DNA from: an uncultured Bacteroidales bacterium
GTDB lineage: Bacteria > Bacteroidota > Bacteroidia > Bacteroidales > Bacteroidaceae
Reading direction: 5' to 3'
Assembly: GCA_937876995.1 (NCBI GenBank)
Contig: CALEFD010000054.1
Span: forward strand, 1 to 45,310
Length of the DNA stretch: 45,310 bases
Shown here one piece after another: positions 15,871 to 24,481 of this stretch. Below the pieces are notes generated by a model, which made no database searches, was not told the origin of the DNA, and saw nothing but the letters and a program-made list of their open reading frames with translations. Every line of letters starts with the position of its first letter. The first letter of the stretch is position 1. The position numbers and the translations under genes are program-made.

Positions 15871-17703
15871 ATGTATATGACTACGCAACCGATTGAAAAG
15901 TATCTCTTTTTACATCTCGGTTTCCATCTCTCACCGGGTAGTGTTTGTGATGGAACACTGGAATATTATGGAATAGAGAAGGTATATTATAAGGTGGTAT
16001 CGGTAGAAGAAGAACTCTCGTATTACGGTGTGGATATGTTGCAGTTCTTAAATGGGTTACCTGTAGAGGTGACCTGGGAACAAGAATTGGAGCCCTGTAA
16101 AGATGACATAGTTAAAACGAAATTCTTTGTACCGCCGTTGAAATCGGGTAAATACTATATTGTAGCTTCCGATTCTCAGCATTTTGAGGATGGAAGTTAT
16201 ATATCGTATCTCTATACTCCCTGTAACCGATTGTCATTCTTGGGAAAAGTATTTTCGGGAAGTAATTTTACAGGTGTGGTTATTGATAATATTGAGGGAG
16301 TCCCAATACCCGATTGCAGATTTACATTGATACGTATAGATAAGGCACTATACGAAGAGAGACACAGACTTATCAAAGAGGGCTATTCCAATAAAGATGG
16401 TGTATTGAGCGTAATAGGCATATCCAATGGCGATTATCTGCTTAATCTATATTATGATGACAGCCATTATTCAGCCACTTTTAATTTGCCATACCAAAGT
16501 GATATGCCAATGCCTAACATTGCTAAAGTCCTGACCGATAAGAATAACTATTGTCCCGGTGAAAAGATACGTTATTCCGCAGTGGTATATGTCAGTAATG
16601 GTTATAATGTGGCAAAGCTATGTACAGATTATGCACTTACCATAACATTGTATGATAGAGATTGGAAACGTCTGTCGGTAAAGGAGATGGAAACAGACGA
16701 AGATGGCTTGGTTTCCGGAACAATAACTATACCTAAGAACGTACAGCCCGGTCGTTACACACTGCAGATTAGTGACGATGACGATTTGGTGAAGACTAAG
16801 AGACCTATTTATGTCCTGTCAGATATATCCAATTATGCTCCTTGTGTATCGGAAGAGATTATATTTAGAGATGATAATATAGATACCGAAGCTATTCAGA
16901 TAGAGGCCGAAAAGACTGTTTATAATGTAGGCGATACAGCAATTATCAAACTTAAAAATAGTGCTGCACCACGTACTCAATTTGCAGCAGAAACTCGTTT
17001 CGGATTCTATAGAGCAGGAACCATAGAGGGTGAAACTACTCTTGAAATACCTATAGACAAAGAAATGGTTGGTGGAGTATTTATAGCATTTTATTCTATA
17101 TATAAACGTAGGGTACATAGAAAATCACTTACCATAAATGTACCATTTACTGAGAAAAAACTCAATGTAAGTATTACAAAAAGACGTGCTACAAAAAAGA
17201 GTGATATATTTGAACTTCAGATAACAGACTATCAGGGAAATCCTGTAAAGGCTACAATAATGTTGTCTGTAAGTAAACAAACAGATTTGATTTCAACAGA
17301 TAATAGCTGGCAGATTTCTCCTTGGAGTAAATTGGTTGTAAACTATGTATCAAGAATAAAAGAGGAGAGTATCTACTCTTCTTCTTATAAACTTTATAAT
17401 CCTAATGAAGTTTGTGAAGAGCCGGCTCCGGAAATTCCTGCACTACAATACGATAACTACTGTGCAGGGGAATTTAATCTGAACGAAGAGAAAAAACGTC
17501 CTGTAAAGAAAGAAGTTCAACATATTGAGGCAGAAGCATCTCCGTCACCATTGTTTATTCGTAAAATAAAAACCGATGCCGATGGAAGGGCGGAATTCTT
17601 AATGGGAGTTTTAAAGAATCCGGAAGATTATATATTCAGACTTTCTGCCTATTCTGAAAAGTTGCAAACCTGTTCGTTCCAGAAAAAAATGAGCGATATA
17701 TAA
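15871..17703 (+). CDS. Signal-less, shortened alpha-2-macroglobulin-like protein
   Basis: This 610-residue protein is not a standard family member. Several beta-sandwich segments look like the macroglobulin (MG) domains of bacterial alpha-2-macroglobulins: KVLTDKNNYCPGEKIRYSAV with the following VSGTITIPKNVQPGRYTLQI is MG2-like, AEKTVYNVGDTAIIKLKN is another MG start, and the end, IRKIKTDADGRAEFLMGVLK, matches the segment before the thioester domain in full-length proteins. The usual signal peptide or lipobox is missing, as are the thioester motif and the whole C-terminal kilobase, so it is about a third of normal size. There is no frameshift within it, and the frame is open and evenly coded. 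It may be a cytoplasmic or non-classically exported derivative, or a decayed gene that is still open. It follows ruvB by six bases and converges on the TonB-dependent receptor. The family call is inferred from motif pattern. Confidence 0.6.
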   Translation: MYMTTQPIEKYLFLHLGFHLSPGSVCDGTLEYYGIEKVYYKVVSVEEELSYYGVDMLQFLNGLPVEVTWEQELEPCKDDIVKTKFFVPPLKSGKYYIVASDSQHFEDGSYISYLYTPCNRLSFLGKVFSGSNFTGVVIDNIEGVPIPDCRFTLIRIDKALYEERHRLIKEGYSNKDGVLSVIGISNGDYLLNLYYDDSHYSATFNLPYQSDMPMPNIAKVLTDKNNYCPGEKIRYSAVVYVSNGYNVAKLCTDYALTITLYDRDWKRLSVKEMETDEDGLVSGTITIPKNVQPGRYTLQISDDDDLVKTKRPIYVLSDISNYAPCVSEEIIFRDDNIDTEAIQIEAEKTVYNVGDTAIIKLKNSAAPRTQFAAETRFGFYRAGTIEGETTLEIPIDKEMVGGVFIAFYSIYKRRVHRKSLTINVPFTEKKLNVSITKRRATKKSDIFELQITDYQGNPVKATIMLSVSKQTDLISTDNSWQISPWSKLVVNYVSRIKEESIYSSSYKLYNPNEVCEEPAPEIPALQYDNYCAGEFNLNEEKKRPVKKEVQHIEAEASPSPLFIRKIKTDADGRAEFLMGVLKNPEDYIFRLSAYSEKLQTCSFQKKMSDI

Positions 17704-17709
17704 TGTATA

Positions 17710-19608
17710 TCAGAAACCAATTTTTATTCCGCTCATTACAGTTGTTCCCGGCATAGGATATCCGGAAAGTGTTTCGTATTTGCTATTCAATAGGTTTTCA
17801 CCTTTTACATATAGTGAGATATTCTTGTTAATGATAAAACTATATCTTGCATTCCACAATACATATTGCTCTTGTTGAATGTTTCCCGGTGTAATATCGG
17901 TGTACAAACCTGCTACATATTGAACTCCTGTTGTAAACCTGCTCCTGTTTTTCAGCCAGTCTATTTCTGCATATAGTTTATGTTCCGGAGCAGACAAAAC
18001 AGGATTTTTCATATTCAGATAACTGTAGTTGGCACTTGCAGAAAGACGGTCGGTAATACGGTATTTGCTCTCTAATTCTATTCCGCTGTTTTTTAACTCT
18101 CCGCTATTCATATTGCGCTTTTTGCCATCTACCATCTCTATGGTTATAATGTTATTTGCATCTATGTAAAACAGACTGATGTCAAACGACAGTTTACTGT
18201 CTAAATACAAACCGCTATATGAAATTTCGTAATTGGTAAGTTCTTCCGGTTTCAAATCCGGGTTCTGCGGTGGAAACAGGAACATATCTTTCATTGTGGG
18301 GTTTCTGTAACCCTCCGATACAACCAGTTTGAAATTATGGTTTGAATTTGGGGTGTATGTAATACCTGTTTGAGGAATCCATTTGTTTCCTATTATAGAG
18401 TGATGGTTGTAACGTATGCCTGCGTTCAGTGTAATTCTATTAAACAGTTTTTGGTTTACATTTATATAGCCTGCCACTTCATTACTTTTCTCTTCTACTG
18501 CAGGCAGTGCTTTGCTCCAGGGCGATGAAATGGTACCATCATCGTGTGCAAACCAACCTTTTCCATAAACATTAAAATAGTCGAATCCAACGGTAGTTTT
18601 GTTACCATTTACTATATGGAAAGTCTCATAAAAACTCATTCCCGAAAGTGCATCTTTTGAACGGAAACTATAGGTAAGCGGAGCTGCTCCAATGGCATTA
18701 CCATCATCTATTGTATGGTTCCCAAAGTTTGAAAATAGCATAACAGCACCCGATGCCTTGTTGAAACTATTTGAAAACGATGCAGAAACATTGCCTCTTA
18801 TAATGTCTGCTTTATTGTTTACCAATGGTGATTGTACAGTTCCGGGATTTTCGCTGTAAATCTCTGCAATATTACTTTGTACCGAAACAGAATAACTGTC
18901 GGAAATTCGGTAAGACATGCCTAAATTGCCCTGCAATTGGTTGTAGTGCATATTTTCGCGGTGCCCATTGCTTTGGTTGTATATAACAGAAGCGTGCGCT
19001 TTCAGTTTTTCTTTGGAATACGATGTTGCAATATTGGACTGCAAGGAGTTATGTGAACCGTATGCCACTGTGGCAGAACCATTAAAACCGTGGTATGCCG
19101 GACTGCCTGTTATTATGTTCATTGTACCACCCATGGCATTTGAACCATATAAAACAGATGACGGGCCTCGTACTATCTCTATTCTTTTGGCCATGGTTGC
19201 CTGATATAAATCAGCAATGGGGTGTCCCATCAAACCTGCGTATTGCGGATGTCCGTCTATAAGCACCAACATTTGTGCTGAATTTGTTCCTCCTATGCCA
19301 CGTATGTTTATACCACCTGCTGCTCCTGTAGATATTCCGTAGCCCATTACGCTGCGTGATGTGCTGAAAAACCCGGGTATCTGTTCATTCAGAATAGTGA
19401 GTAGCGATGGTTCAAATCTGGATTCAATATCTTCACTATCAATAACGGAAACTGTTGACGGAATTTCTGAAACGGGGGACTGGTCTCTACTTCCGGTAAT
19501 AACAATCTCATTCAAATCAATTCCTGCCAATGCATCTTGATTGTTATTTGCCGATAAGGTGCAAGCAAAGGTTAGTGCAAATAGTATTATGCTAAATTGT
19601 TTTTTCAT
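17710..19608 (-). CDS. TonB-dependent outer-membrane receptor
   Basis: The 632-residue protein has a signal peptide (MKKQFSIILFALTFACTLSA), a plug domain from about residue 30 (LNEIVITGSRDQSPVSEIPS, through VLIDGHPQYAG and EIVRGPSSVLYGSNAMGG), and a 22-strand-type barrel whose last strand ends MSGIKIGF with terminal phenylalanine. The plug style is BtuB/CirA/FepA-like rather than SusC: there is no carboxypeptidase-regulatory N-terminal domain and no SusD gene nearby. The likely cargo is a metal chelate, haem or cobalamin, but the sequence does not decide. No cobalamin riboswitch is evident in the 135-bp upstream gap. It is transcribed alone. Confidence 0.93.
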   Translation of the reverse strand: MKKQFSIILFALTFACTLSANNNQDALAGIDLNEIVITGSRDQSPVSEIPSTVSVIDSEDIESRFEPSLLTILNEQIPGFFSTSRSVMGYGISTGAAGGINIRGIGGTNSAQMLVLIDGHPQYAGLMGHPIADLYQATMAKRIEIVRGPSSVLYGSNAMGGTMNIITGSPAYHGFNGSATVAYGSHNSLQSNIATSYSKEKLKAHASVIYNQSNGHRENMHYNQLQGNLGMSYRISDSYSVSVQSNIAEIYSENPGTVQSPLVNNKADIIRGNVSASFSNSFNKASGAVMLFSNFGNHTIDDGNAIGAAPLTYSFRSKDALSGMSFYETFHIVNGNKTTVGFDYFNVYGKGWFAHDDGTISSPWSKALPAVEEKSNEVAGYINVNQKLFNRITLNAGIRYNHHSIIGNKWIPQTGITYTPNSNHNFKLVVSEGYRNPTMKDMFLFPPQNPDLKPEELTNYEISYSGLYLDSKLSFDISLFYIDANNIITIEMVDGKKRNMNSGELKNSGIELESKYRITDRLSASANYSYLNMKNPVLSAPEHKLYAEIDWLKNRSRFTTGVQYVAGLYTDITPGNIQQEQYVLWNARYSFIINKNISLYVKGENLLNSKYETLSGYPMPGTTVMSGIKIGF

Positions 19609-19646
19609 TGAATATCCTATTTGGGTTAGTATCTATTCTTTTCGTT

Positions 19647-19677
19647 GCAAAAATAGTGGTTTTATTCATTTATTCAA
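19647..19677 (-). promoter_or_regulatory. Promoter of the TonB-dependent receptor gene
   Basis: On the reverse strand a TTG (19675-19677) is followed after 19 bases by TATTTTTGC (19647-19655), a good match to the Bacteroidota TTG/TAnnTTTG promoter, 39 bases before the start codon. Confidence 0.7.
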
Positions 19678-19743
19678 TACGTAATAAGGTCATTTTGAAA
19701 AGTATAGTTAAATTTGCAGATAAGAATATTTGTTTAGGACTAT

Positions 19744-21012
19744 ATGGTATTGAATTGGATTTGGGTGGCTTTTTTTCTGATAGCGTTTGTGGTGGCGCTG
19801 TTGCATCTGATATTTGCAGGCGATGCAAGCATATTTGAATCGATAATAAACTCCACTTTCGATTCTGCTAAGACAGGTTTTGAAATATCATTGGGTCTTA
19901 CCGGTGTGCTATCTTTGTGGTTAGGTATAATGAAGATAGGCGAAAAGGGTGGCGTAGTAGATATTTTTGCTCGAATGTTAAGCCCGGTATTTTCACGCTT
20001 GTTTCCATCGCTCCCAAAAAATGATCCGGCATACGGTTCCATCTTTATGAATATTGCCGCCAATATGTTAGGTTTAGATAATGCTGCCACACCTATGGGG
20101 CTGAAAGCAATGGAGCGAATGCAGGAACTGAACAAAGAGAAAGATACAGCTTCCGATGCTGTAAACAACGGACTCATTGTGAAAAATTCATACGATGCCA
20201 TGATAATGTTCCTCGTACTGAATACATCCGGTCTGACTATTATTCCGGTAAGCGTAATGGTCTATAGGGCGCAATTGGGTGCAGCGCAACCAGCTGATGT
20301 CTTTCTACCTATTCTGCTTGCTACATTCTTTTCCACTATGGTGGGCTTGATAGCTACCTGTTTAATTCAGAAAATCAAATTCGATAAAGTGCTGTTTGCC
20401 TTCTTTGGCGGTTTAAGCCTTTTGGTGGCATTGATAATATGGGGTTTCAGCTCTTTGCCGGCAGTTAAGATAGGTTCATTATCCACATCAATAGCAAACA
20501 TTATTCTGGTGTTGGTCATAGTGGGCTTTATGGTGGCTGGAATTATAAAGAAGGTAAATGTGTATGAAGCCTTTGTAGAGGGTGCAAAAGAGGGATTTAC
20601 CACAGCAGTAAGAATTATACCGTATCTGGTGGCAATACTTGTTGGTATAGGTGTATTCCGTGCTTCGGGTGCTATGGATTTTATAGTGGATGGTGTGGCC
20701 TGGTGCGTGGAAAAATGCGGAATCAACAGTGATTTTGTGGCAGCCCTGCCTACTGCTATAATGAAACCACTAAGCGGAAGTGGTGCACGTGGCCTTATGA
20801 TTGATGCAATGACCACATACGGCGCCGATTCGTTTGTAGGACGTATGGCATGTCTGTTCCAGGGTTCTACCGATACCACGTTCTATATACTTGCCGTCTA
20901 TTTTGGCAGTGTAGGTATTAAGAAGACAAAGTATGCGGTACAGTGCGGTCTGTTGGCCGATTTGGCAGGTATTTTGGCGGCCATTGCAATGGGTTATATA
21001 TTTTTTGGATAA
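19744..21012 (+). CDS. Fused SpmA-SpmB nucleoside-recognition (Gate) membrane protein
   Basis: The 422-residue protein has about ten hydrophobic segments in two halves. The N-terminal half carries the SpmA-like NMLGLDNAATPMGLKAMERM; the C-terminal half carries the SpmB-like ALPTAIMKPLSGSGARGLM and FQGSTDTTFYILAVYFGSVG. In spore formers the two are separate spore maturation proteins; in Bacteroidota they are one fused protein of unknown role. The Gate (nucleoside recognition) domain suggests a transporter. The chosen ATG follows a possible -7 sequence, TAAATTTG at 19709-19716, with no clear -33. It is followed 16 bases later by ybeY. Confidence 0.88.
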   Translation: MVLNWIWVAFFLIAFVVALLHLIFAGDASIFESIINSTFDSAKTGFEISLGLTGVLSLWLGIMKIGEKGGVVDIFARMLSPVFSRLFPSLPKNDPAYGSIFMNIAANMLGLDNAATPMGLKAMERMQELNKEKDTASDAVNNGLIVKNSYDAMIMFLVLNTSGLTIIPVSVMVYRAQLGAAQPADVFLPILLATFFSTMVGLIATCLIQKIKFDKVLFAFFGGLSLLVALIIWGFSSLPAVKIGSLSTSIANIILVLVIVGFMVAGIIKKVNVYEAFVEGAKEGFTTAVRIIPYLVAILVGIGVFRASGAMDFIVDGVAWCVEKCGINSDFVAALPTAIMKPLSGSGARGLMIDAMTTYGADSFVGRMACLFQGSTDTTFYILAVYFGSVGIKKTKYAVQCGLLADLAGILAAIAMGYIFFG

Positions 21013-21028
21013 CATAAAACCATAGTAG

Positions 21029-21451
21029 ATGTCTAAGATTTTATTTTACACAGAAAACATAAAGATGCCAGCTATTAACAAAAGCAGGGTAAAGGAGTGG
21101 CTTAAAGAGGTTGCAGCTTTCTATAACAGGGAGATAGGTGCATTAAATTACATTTTTTGTGGTGATGACAGGATTATAGAGGTAAATAATCAATTTTTAG
21201 GCCATAATTACTATACCGATATAATTACGTTCGATTACTCTGATAATAAGGTAGTTAGCGGCGATATGTACATCAGTGTAGATACTATATGTAGCAATTC
21301 TTTAAAATATAAAACATCTTTTGACACTGAATTGCATAGAGTTATAGTACATGGTTTATTACATTTGTGCGGAATTAACGATAAAGGTCCCGGCGAAAGG
21401 AAGATTATGGAGGCTGCCGAAGATAGAGCTTTATCACTTTTAAACAGATAA
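21029..21451 (+). CDS. ybeY: Endoribonuclease YbeY (rRNA maturation factor)
   Basis: The 140-residue protein is a normal-length YbeY, a metal-dependent RNase needed for 16S rRNA 3'-end maturation and ribosome quality control. The family core is visible as NYYTDIITFDYS, VSGDMYISVDT, and the metal site HRVIVHGLLHLCGINDKGPG. The third metal ligand position holds aspartate (H-x3-H-x5-D) instead of the histidine of E. coli, a change I recall in other Bacteroidota. It is packed ahead of the TPR gene, four bases apart. Confidence 0.93.
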   Translation: MSKILFYTENIKMPAINKSRVKEWLKEVAAFYNREIGALNYIFCGDDRIIEVNNQFLGHNYYTDIITFDYSDNKVVSGDMYISVDTICSNSLKYKTSFDTELHRVIVHGLLHLCGINDKGPGERKIMEAAEDRALSLLNR

Positions 21452-21455
21452 GAAT

Positions 21456-24400
21456 ATGAAGAAAAGATTATATACTTTAGCTACATTGGCGTTATTGCCT
21501 CTGTTGTTGTTTGCACAACCGCAATTACAGTTGGAGAGTGCAGATGGATTCCTGAAAGAGGGAAGAAGACTGTTTAATCAGAACGATTATCAGGCTGCCG
21601 AAACATATCTGGAAAAGTGGCAAGATTTAACTAAACAGCAGAATGGCACAGAAGCCAGAGATGAAGAGGTGGAATATATGCTTTTGGTTATAGACGCAGA
21701 AGCCAATTTATATGCAGCTGCGGGTGCAGTATCGGAATATATGATGCGTTATCCTCGTTCTATATACACAAACAGACTGAATTCATTGATGGCTGCATCT
21801 TATTATGCACAAGGAGAATTTGAGAATGCTGTTATGTGGTATCAAAAGACTTCTATAGAGAAACTTACTATGAAGGATGTGGTACGTGCAACCTACTACT
21901 ATATGGTCTCTTCTTTAAAAACAGGCGATATAGAGACTGCAAAACAACAGATGTCAATACTGAAAATTATTGACAAGGATACTTATTCAGACGAAATAGT
22001 CTTCTACGATGCTTATATGGACTATATTCAGTCTGATTACGAAAAAGCAAAAGAGGGTTTCTCTATTAGCCGTGGATTATCAGGTTTTGCAAATGAATCA
22101 AATCTGTATCTTGCGGAAATAGCTCTGATGCAGGGCGATTATACAACTGCCGCAGATGTAGCTGCATTGCTTTTAGAGAGCGATGCATCAGAATCGGTCC
22201 TGTTGGAATCTGAAAGAATAATGGGTGAATCTATGTTTATGCTTGAACAGTACGAAGATGCTTTTCAATTTCTATCAAGCTACGTAATGAGCAGTGATGC
22301 GGTGGAGCCTCAGGATTTATACTATTTAGGTGTAGCTGCTTATATGTCAAAAGATTATGATGCAGCAGTGGAATATCTTCCACAGGTTACAGGTGGTCAG
22401 GATGTAATGTCGCAAAATGCTCTGCTCTACGAAGGTATGGCTTATCTTAAAAAGAGCGATAAGGTAAAAGCAAGATTGGCTTTTGAACAGGCCTCTTCCA
22501 TGCCCAGTAATGACAATATACGTGAACAGGCACTATATAACTACGCTTTGATTATTCACGAAACATCTTATTCTCCGTTTGCAGAATCGGTAACGGTATT
22601 TGAACGTTTCCTTAATGAATATCCAAAATCAAGATATGCGGATAATGTAAACAGCTATTTGTTAGATGTTTATATGAATACAACCAGCTATGATGCTGCT
22701 TTGGCATCTATAGCAAAAATTAATAATCCCGGTCGCTCTATTTTAGAGGCTAAACAGCAGCTTCTGTACAAAAAGGCAATGGATTTATATGCAAATGCCA
22801 AATATGCAGATGCCGCCCAAATGTTTGGTTCTGCTATAGAGTATATGGATTTAAACAGCTCTTTGGCTACCGATGCCTATTTCTGGAGAGCAGAATCGTA
22901 CTACCGTAGTGGTAATGTAAGCAGGGCGGAATCTGATTACAGCAGGTACATATCGTTAGCTCCGGGAAAGAATACACGTAATTATGTACTCTCCCGCTAT
23001 GGATTGGGTTACATCAATTACAATCAGGAGAAATATGCAAATGCTTTAGATAACTTTACAGAGATGCTCAACAGAGTATCTGTAGTAAAGATGCCTGATA
23101 ATTTAGTAGCAGATGCTTGTATAAGAGTTGCCGATTGCCATTTCTACATGCGCTCCTTGGATAAGGCAACCGATTATTATAATGCAGCCATCAATATGAA
23201 CTCTGCAATGAGTGATTATGTACTTTACCAAAAGGGATTGGTTTGCGGATTACAGCACAATTATAGTGAAAAAGTGACCTCTTTGGAACGTCTTGTTGCT
23301 GATTATCCTACATCTACATACGTTCCTTTGGCACTGTACGAAGCCGGCAGAGCATACAGACAGATGGACAATACGACCAATGCAATCAAGGTATTTAATA
23401 AGATTGTATCGGATTATCCACAAAGCGATTTGGCAAGAGTAGCTTCTACAGAGATAGCGCAGATATACTATCAGGTAGAAGATTATTCTAAAGCTATTTC
23501 GGCTTATAAACATGTTGTCGATAGATTCCCGGGTAGTGATGAAGCACGTCTTGCCATGCGCGACCTGCGTTCTATCTATGTGGAGCAGGGCGATGTGAAC
23601 AGTTTCCTGAGATATTCGGAAAGTGTGCAGGGGGTTGCTCCTATAGAGATGGGCGAACGCGATTCATTATCTTATGCGTCGGCAGAACTTATGTACAGTC
23701 GTGCTGACTATAAGAATGCCTTGAATCTGTTCAGACAATATCTGGAAGAGTTCCCACAGGGTGCGTATGCTGTGAATGCCTGGTATTATCAGGCGGTTAT
23801 TTATCAGAACGACAATGATTACGATAATGCACTTGATTGTTACGAAAAGTGTGCATCGTATGAAAACAGCCGTTTCTGTGAAGAGTCGCTTAATCAGGCA
23901 GCATCAATGGCATTTACTATAGGCGATTACAAGTCGGCTCTGAATAACTACAAACGTCTGGCTGATAGAACTGTTGACATAAATAAGAGAAGAAACAGTT
24001 ATATTGGTGTGGTAAAGAGTGCTATGCAGCTCTCTGACTATAATACGCTTCTGGCTTATGTTGACAATGCTGTTGATTTGGCACAGACTGAATTGGAACG
24101 TAATGAATTACTATGTCACAAAGCAAAAGCGTTACTGCTTGTTGACAGACAGGATGAGGCTTTGAAACTGTACGAACAGTTGTCGGCCGATCCAAGAACA
24201 GCATACGGTGCAGAATCTGATTATATGGTCAGTCTGATATTGTATAACAAAGGTGAACTGGCAGCAGCAGAAAAGAATATTATGGAGCTTATTCAGACAG
24301 GTACATCACATTCGTTCTGGTTGGCAAACAGCTTTATAGTTCTTGCTGATATCTATATGGCTCAGGGCAAGACAATAGAGGCTCGTCAGTATCTGCTCTC

Positions 24401-24479
24401 ATTGCAGCGTAATTACACCATCAAGGGTGATAACATTCCGGAGAGAATAGAAGAAAGATTAAGTAAAATTGAAGAGTGA
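21456..24479 (+). CDS. Large secreted tetratricopeptide-repeat protein
   Basis: This 1007-residue protein begins with a signal peptide (MKKRLYTLATLALLPLLLFA) and is filled with TPR/Sel1-like helical pairs: YMMRYPRSIYTNRLNSLMAA, FLNEYPKSRYADNVNSYLLD, LVADYPTSTYVPLALYEAGR, KIVSDYPQSDLARVASTEIA, VVDRFPGSDEARLAMRDLRS, and YLEEFPQGAYAVNAWYYQAV. The spaced YP-x-S-x-Y/A motifs resemble the BamD/YbgF type of periplasmic TPR. The role is unknown; its length and periplasmic location suggest a scaffold. The next gene starts three bases after its stop and encodes an outer-membrane barrel, so the two products probably work together. No enzyme domain was seen. Confidence 0.88.
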   Translation: MKKRLYTLATLALLPLLLFAQPQLQLESADGFLKEGRRLFNQNDYQAAETYLEKWQDLTKQQNGTEARDEEVEYMLLVIDAEANLYAAAGAVSEYMMRYPRSIYTNRLNSLMAASYYAQGEFENAVMWYQKTSIEKLTMKDVVRATYYYMVSSLKTGDIETAKQQMSILKIIDKDTYSDEIVFYDAYMDYIQSDYEKAKEGFSISRGLSGFANESNLYLAEIALMQGDYTTAADVAALLLESDASESVLLESERIMGESMFMLEQYEDAFQFLSSYVMSSDAVEPQDLYYLGVAAYMSKDYDAAVEYLPQVTGGQDVMSQNALLYEGMAYLKKSDKVKARLAFEQASSMPSNDNIREQALYNYALIIHETSYSPFAESVTVFERFLNEYPKSRYADNVNSYLLDVYMNTTSYDAALASIAKINNPGRSILEAKQQLLYKKAMDLYANAKYADAAQMFGSAIEYMDLNSSLATDAYFWRAESYYRSGNVSRAESDYSRYISLAPGKNTRNYVLSRYGLGYINYNQEKYANALDNFTEMLNRVSVVKMPDNLVADACIRVADCHFYMRSLDKATDYYNAAINMNSAMSDYVLYQKGLVCGLQHNYSEKVTSLERLVADYPTSTYVPLALYEAGRAYRQMDNTTNAIKVFNKIVSDYPQSDLARVASTEIAQIYYQVEDYSKAISAYKHVVDRFPGSDEARLAMRDLRSIYVEQGDVNSFLRYSESVQGVAPIEMGERDSLSYASAELMYSRADYKNALNLFRQYLEEFPQGAYAVNAWYYQAVIYQNDNDYDNALDCYEKCASYENSRFCEESLNQAASMAFTIGDYKSALNNYKRLADRTVDINKRRNSYIGVVKSAMQLSDYNTLLAYVDNAVDLAQTELERNELLCHKAKALLLVDRQDEALKLYEQLSADPRTAYGAESDYMVSLILYNKGELAAAEKNIMELIQTGTSHSFWLANSFIVLADIYMAQGKTIEARQYLLSLQRNYTIKGDNIPERIEERLSKIEE

Positions 24480-24481
24480 TT

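Noticed and set aside
19609..19743. Cobalamin riboswitch ahead of the TonB-dependent receptor
   Set aside because: The leader is only 39 bases after the -7 box, too short for the aptamer, and no B12-box-like sequence was found.
19608..19838. Forward 76-codon frame with a hydrophobic start between the TonB receptor and the SpmAB-like gene
   Set aside because: It crosses the receptor promoter and overlaps 95 bases of the well-supported SpmAB gene in another frame; the C-terminal part is only that gene out of frame.
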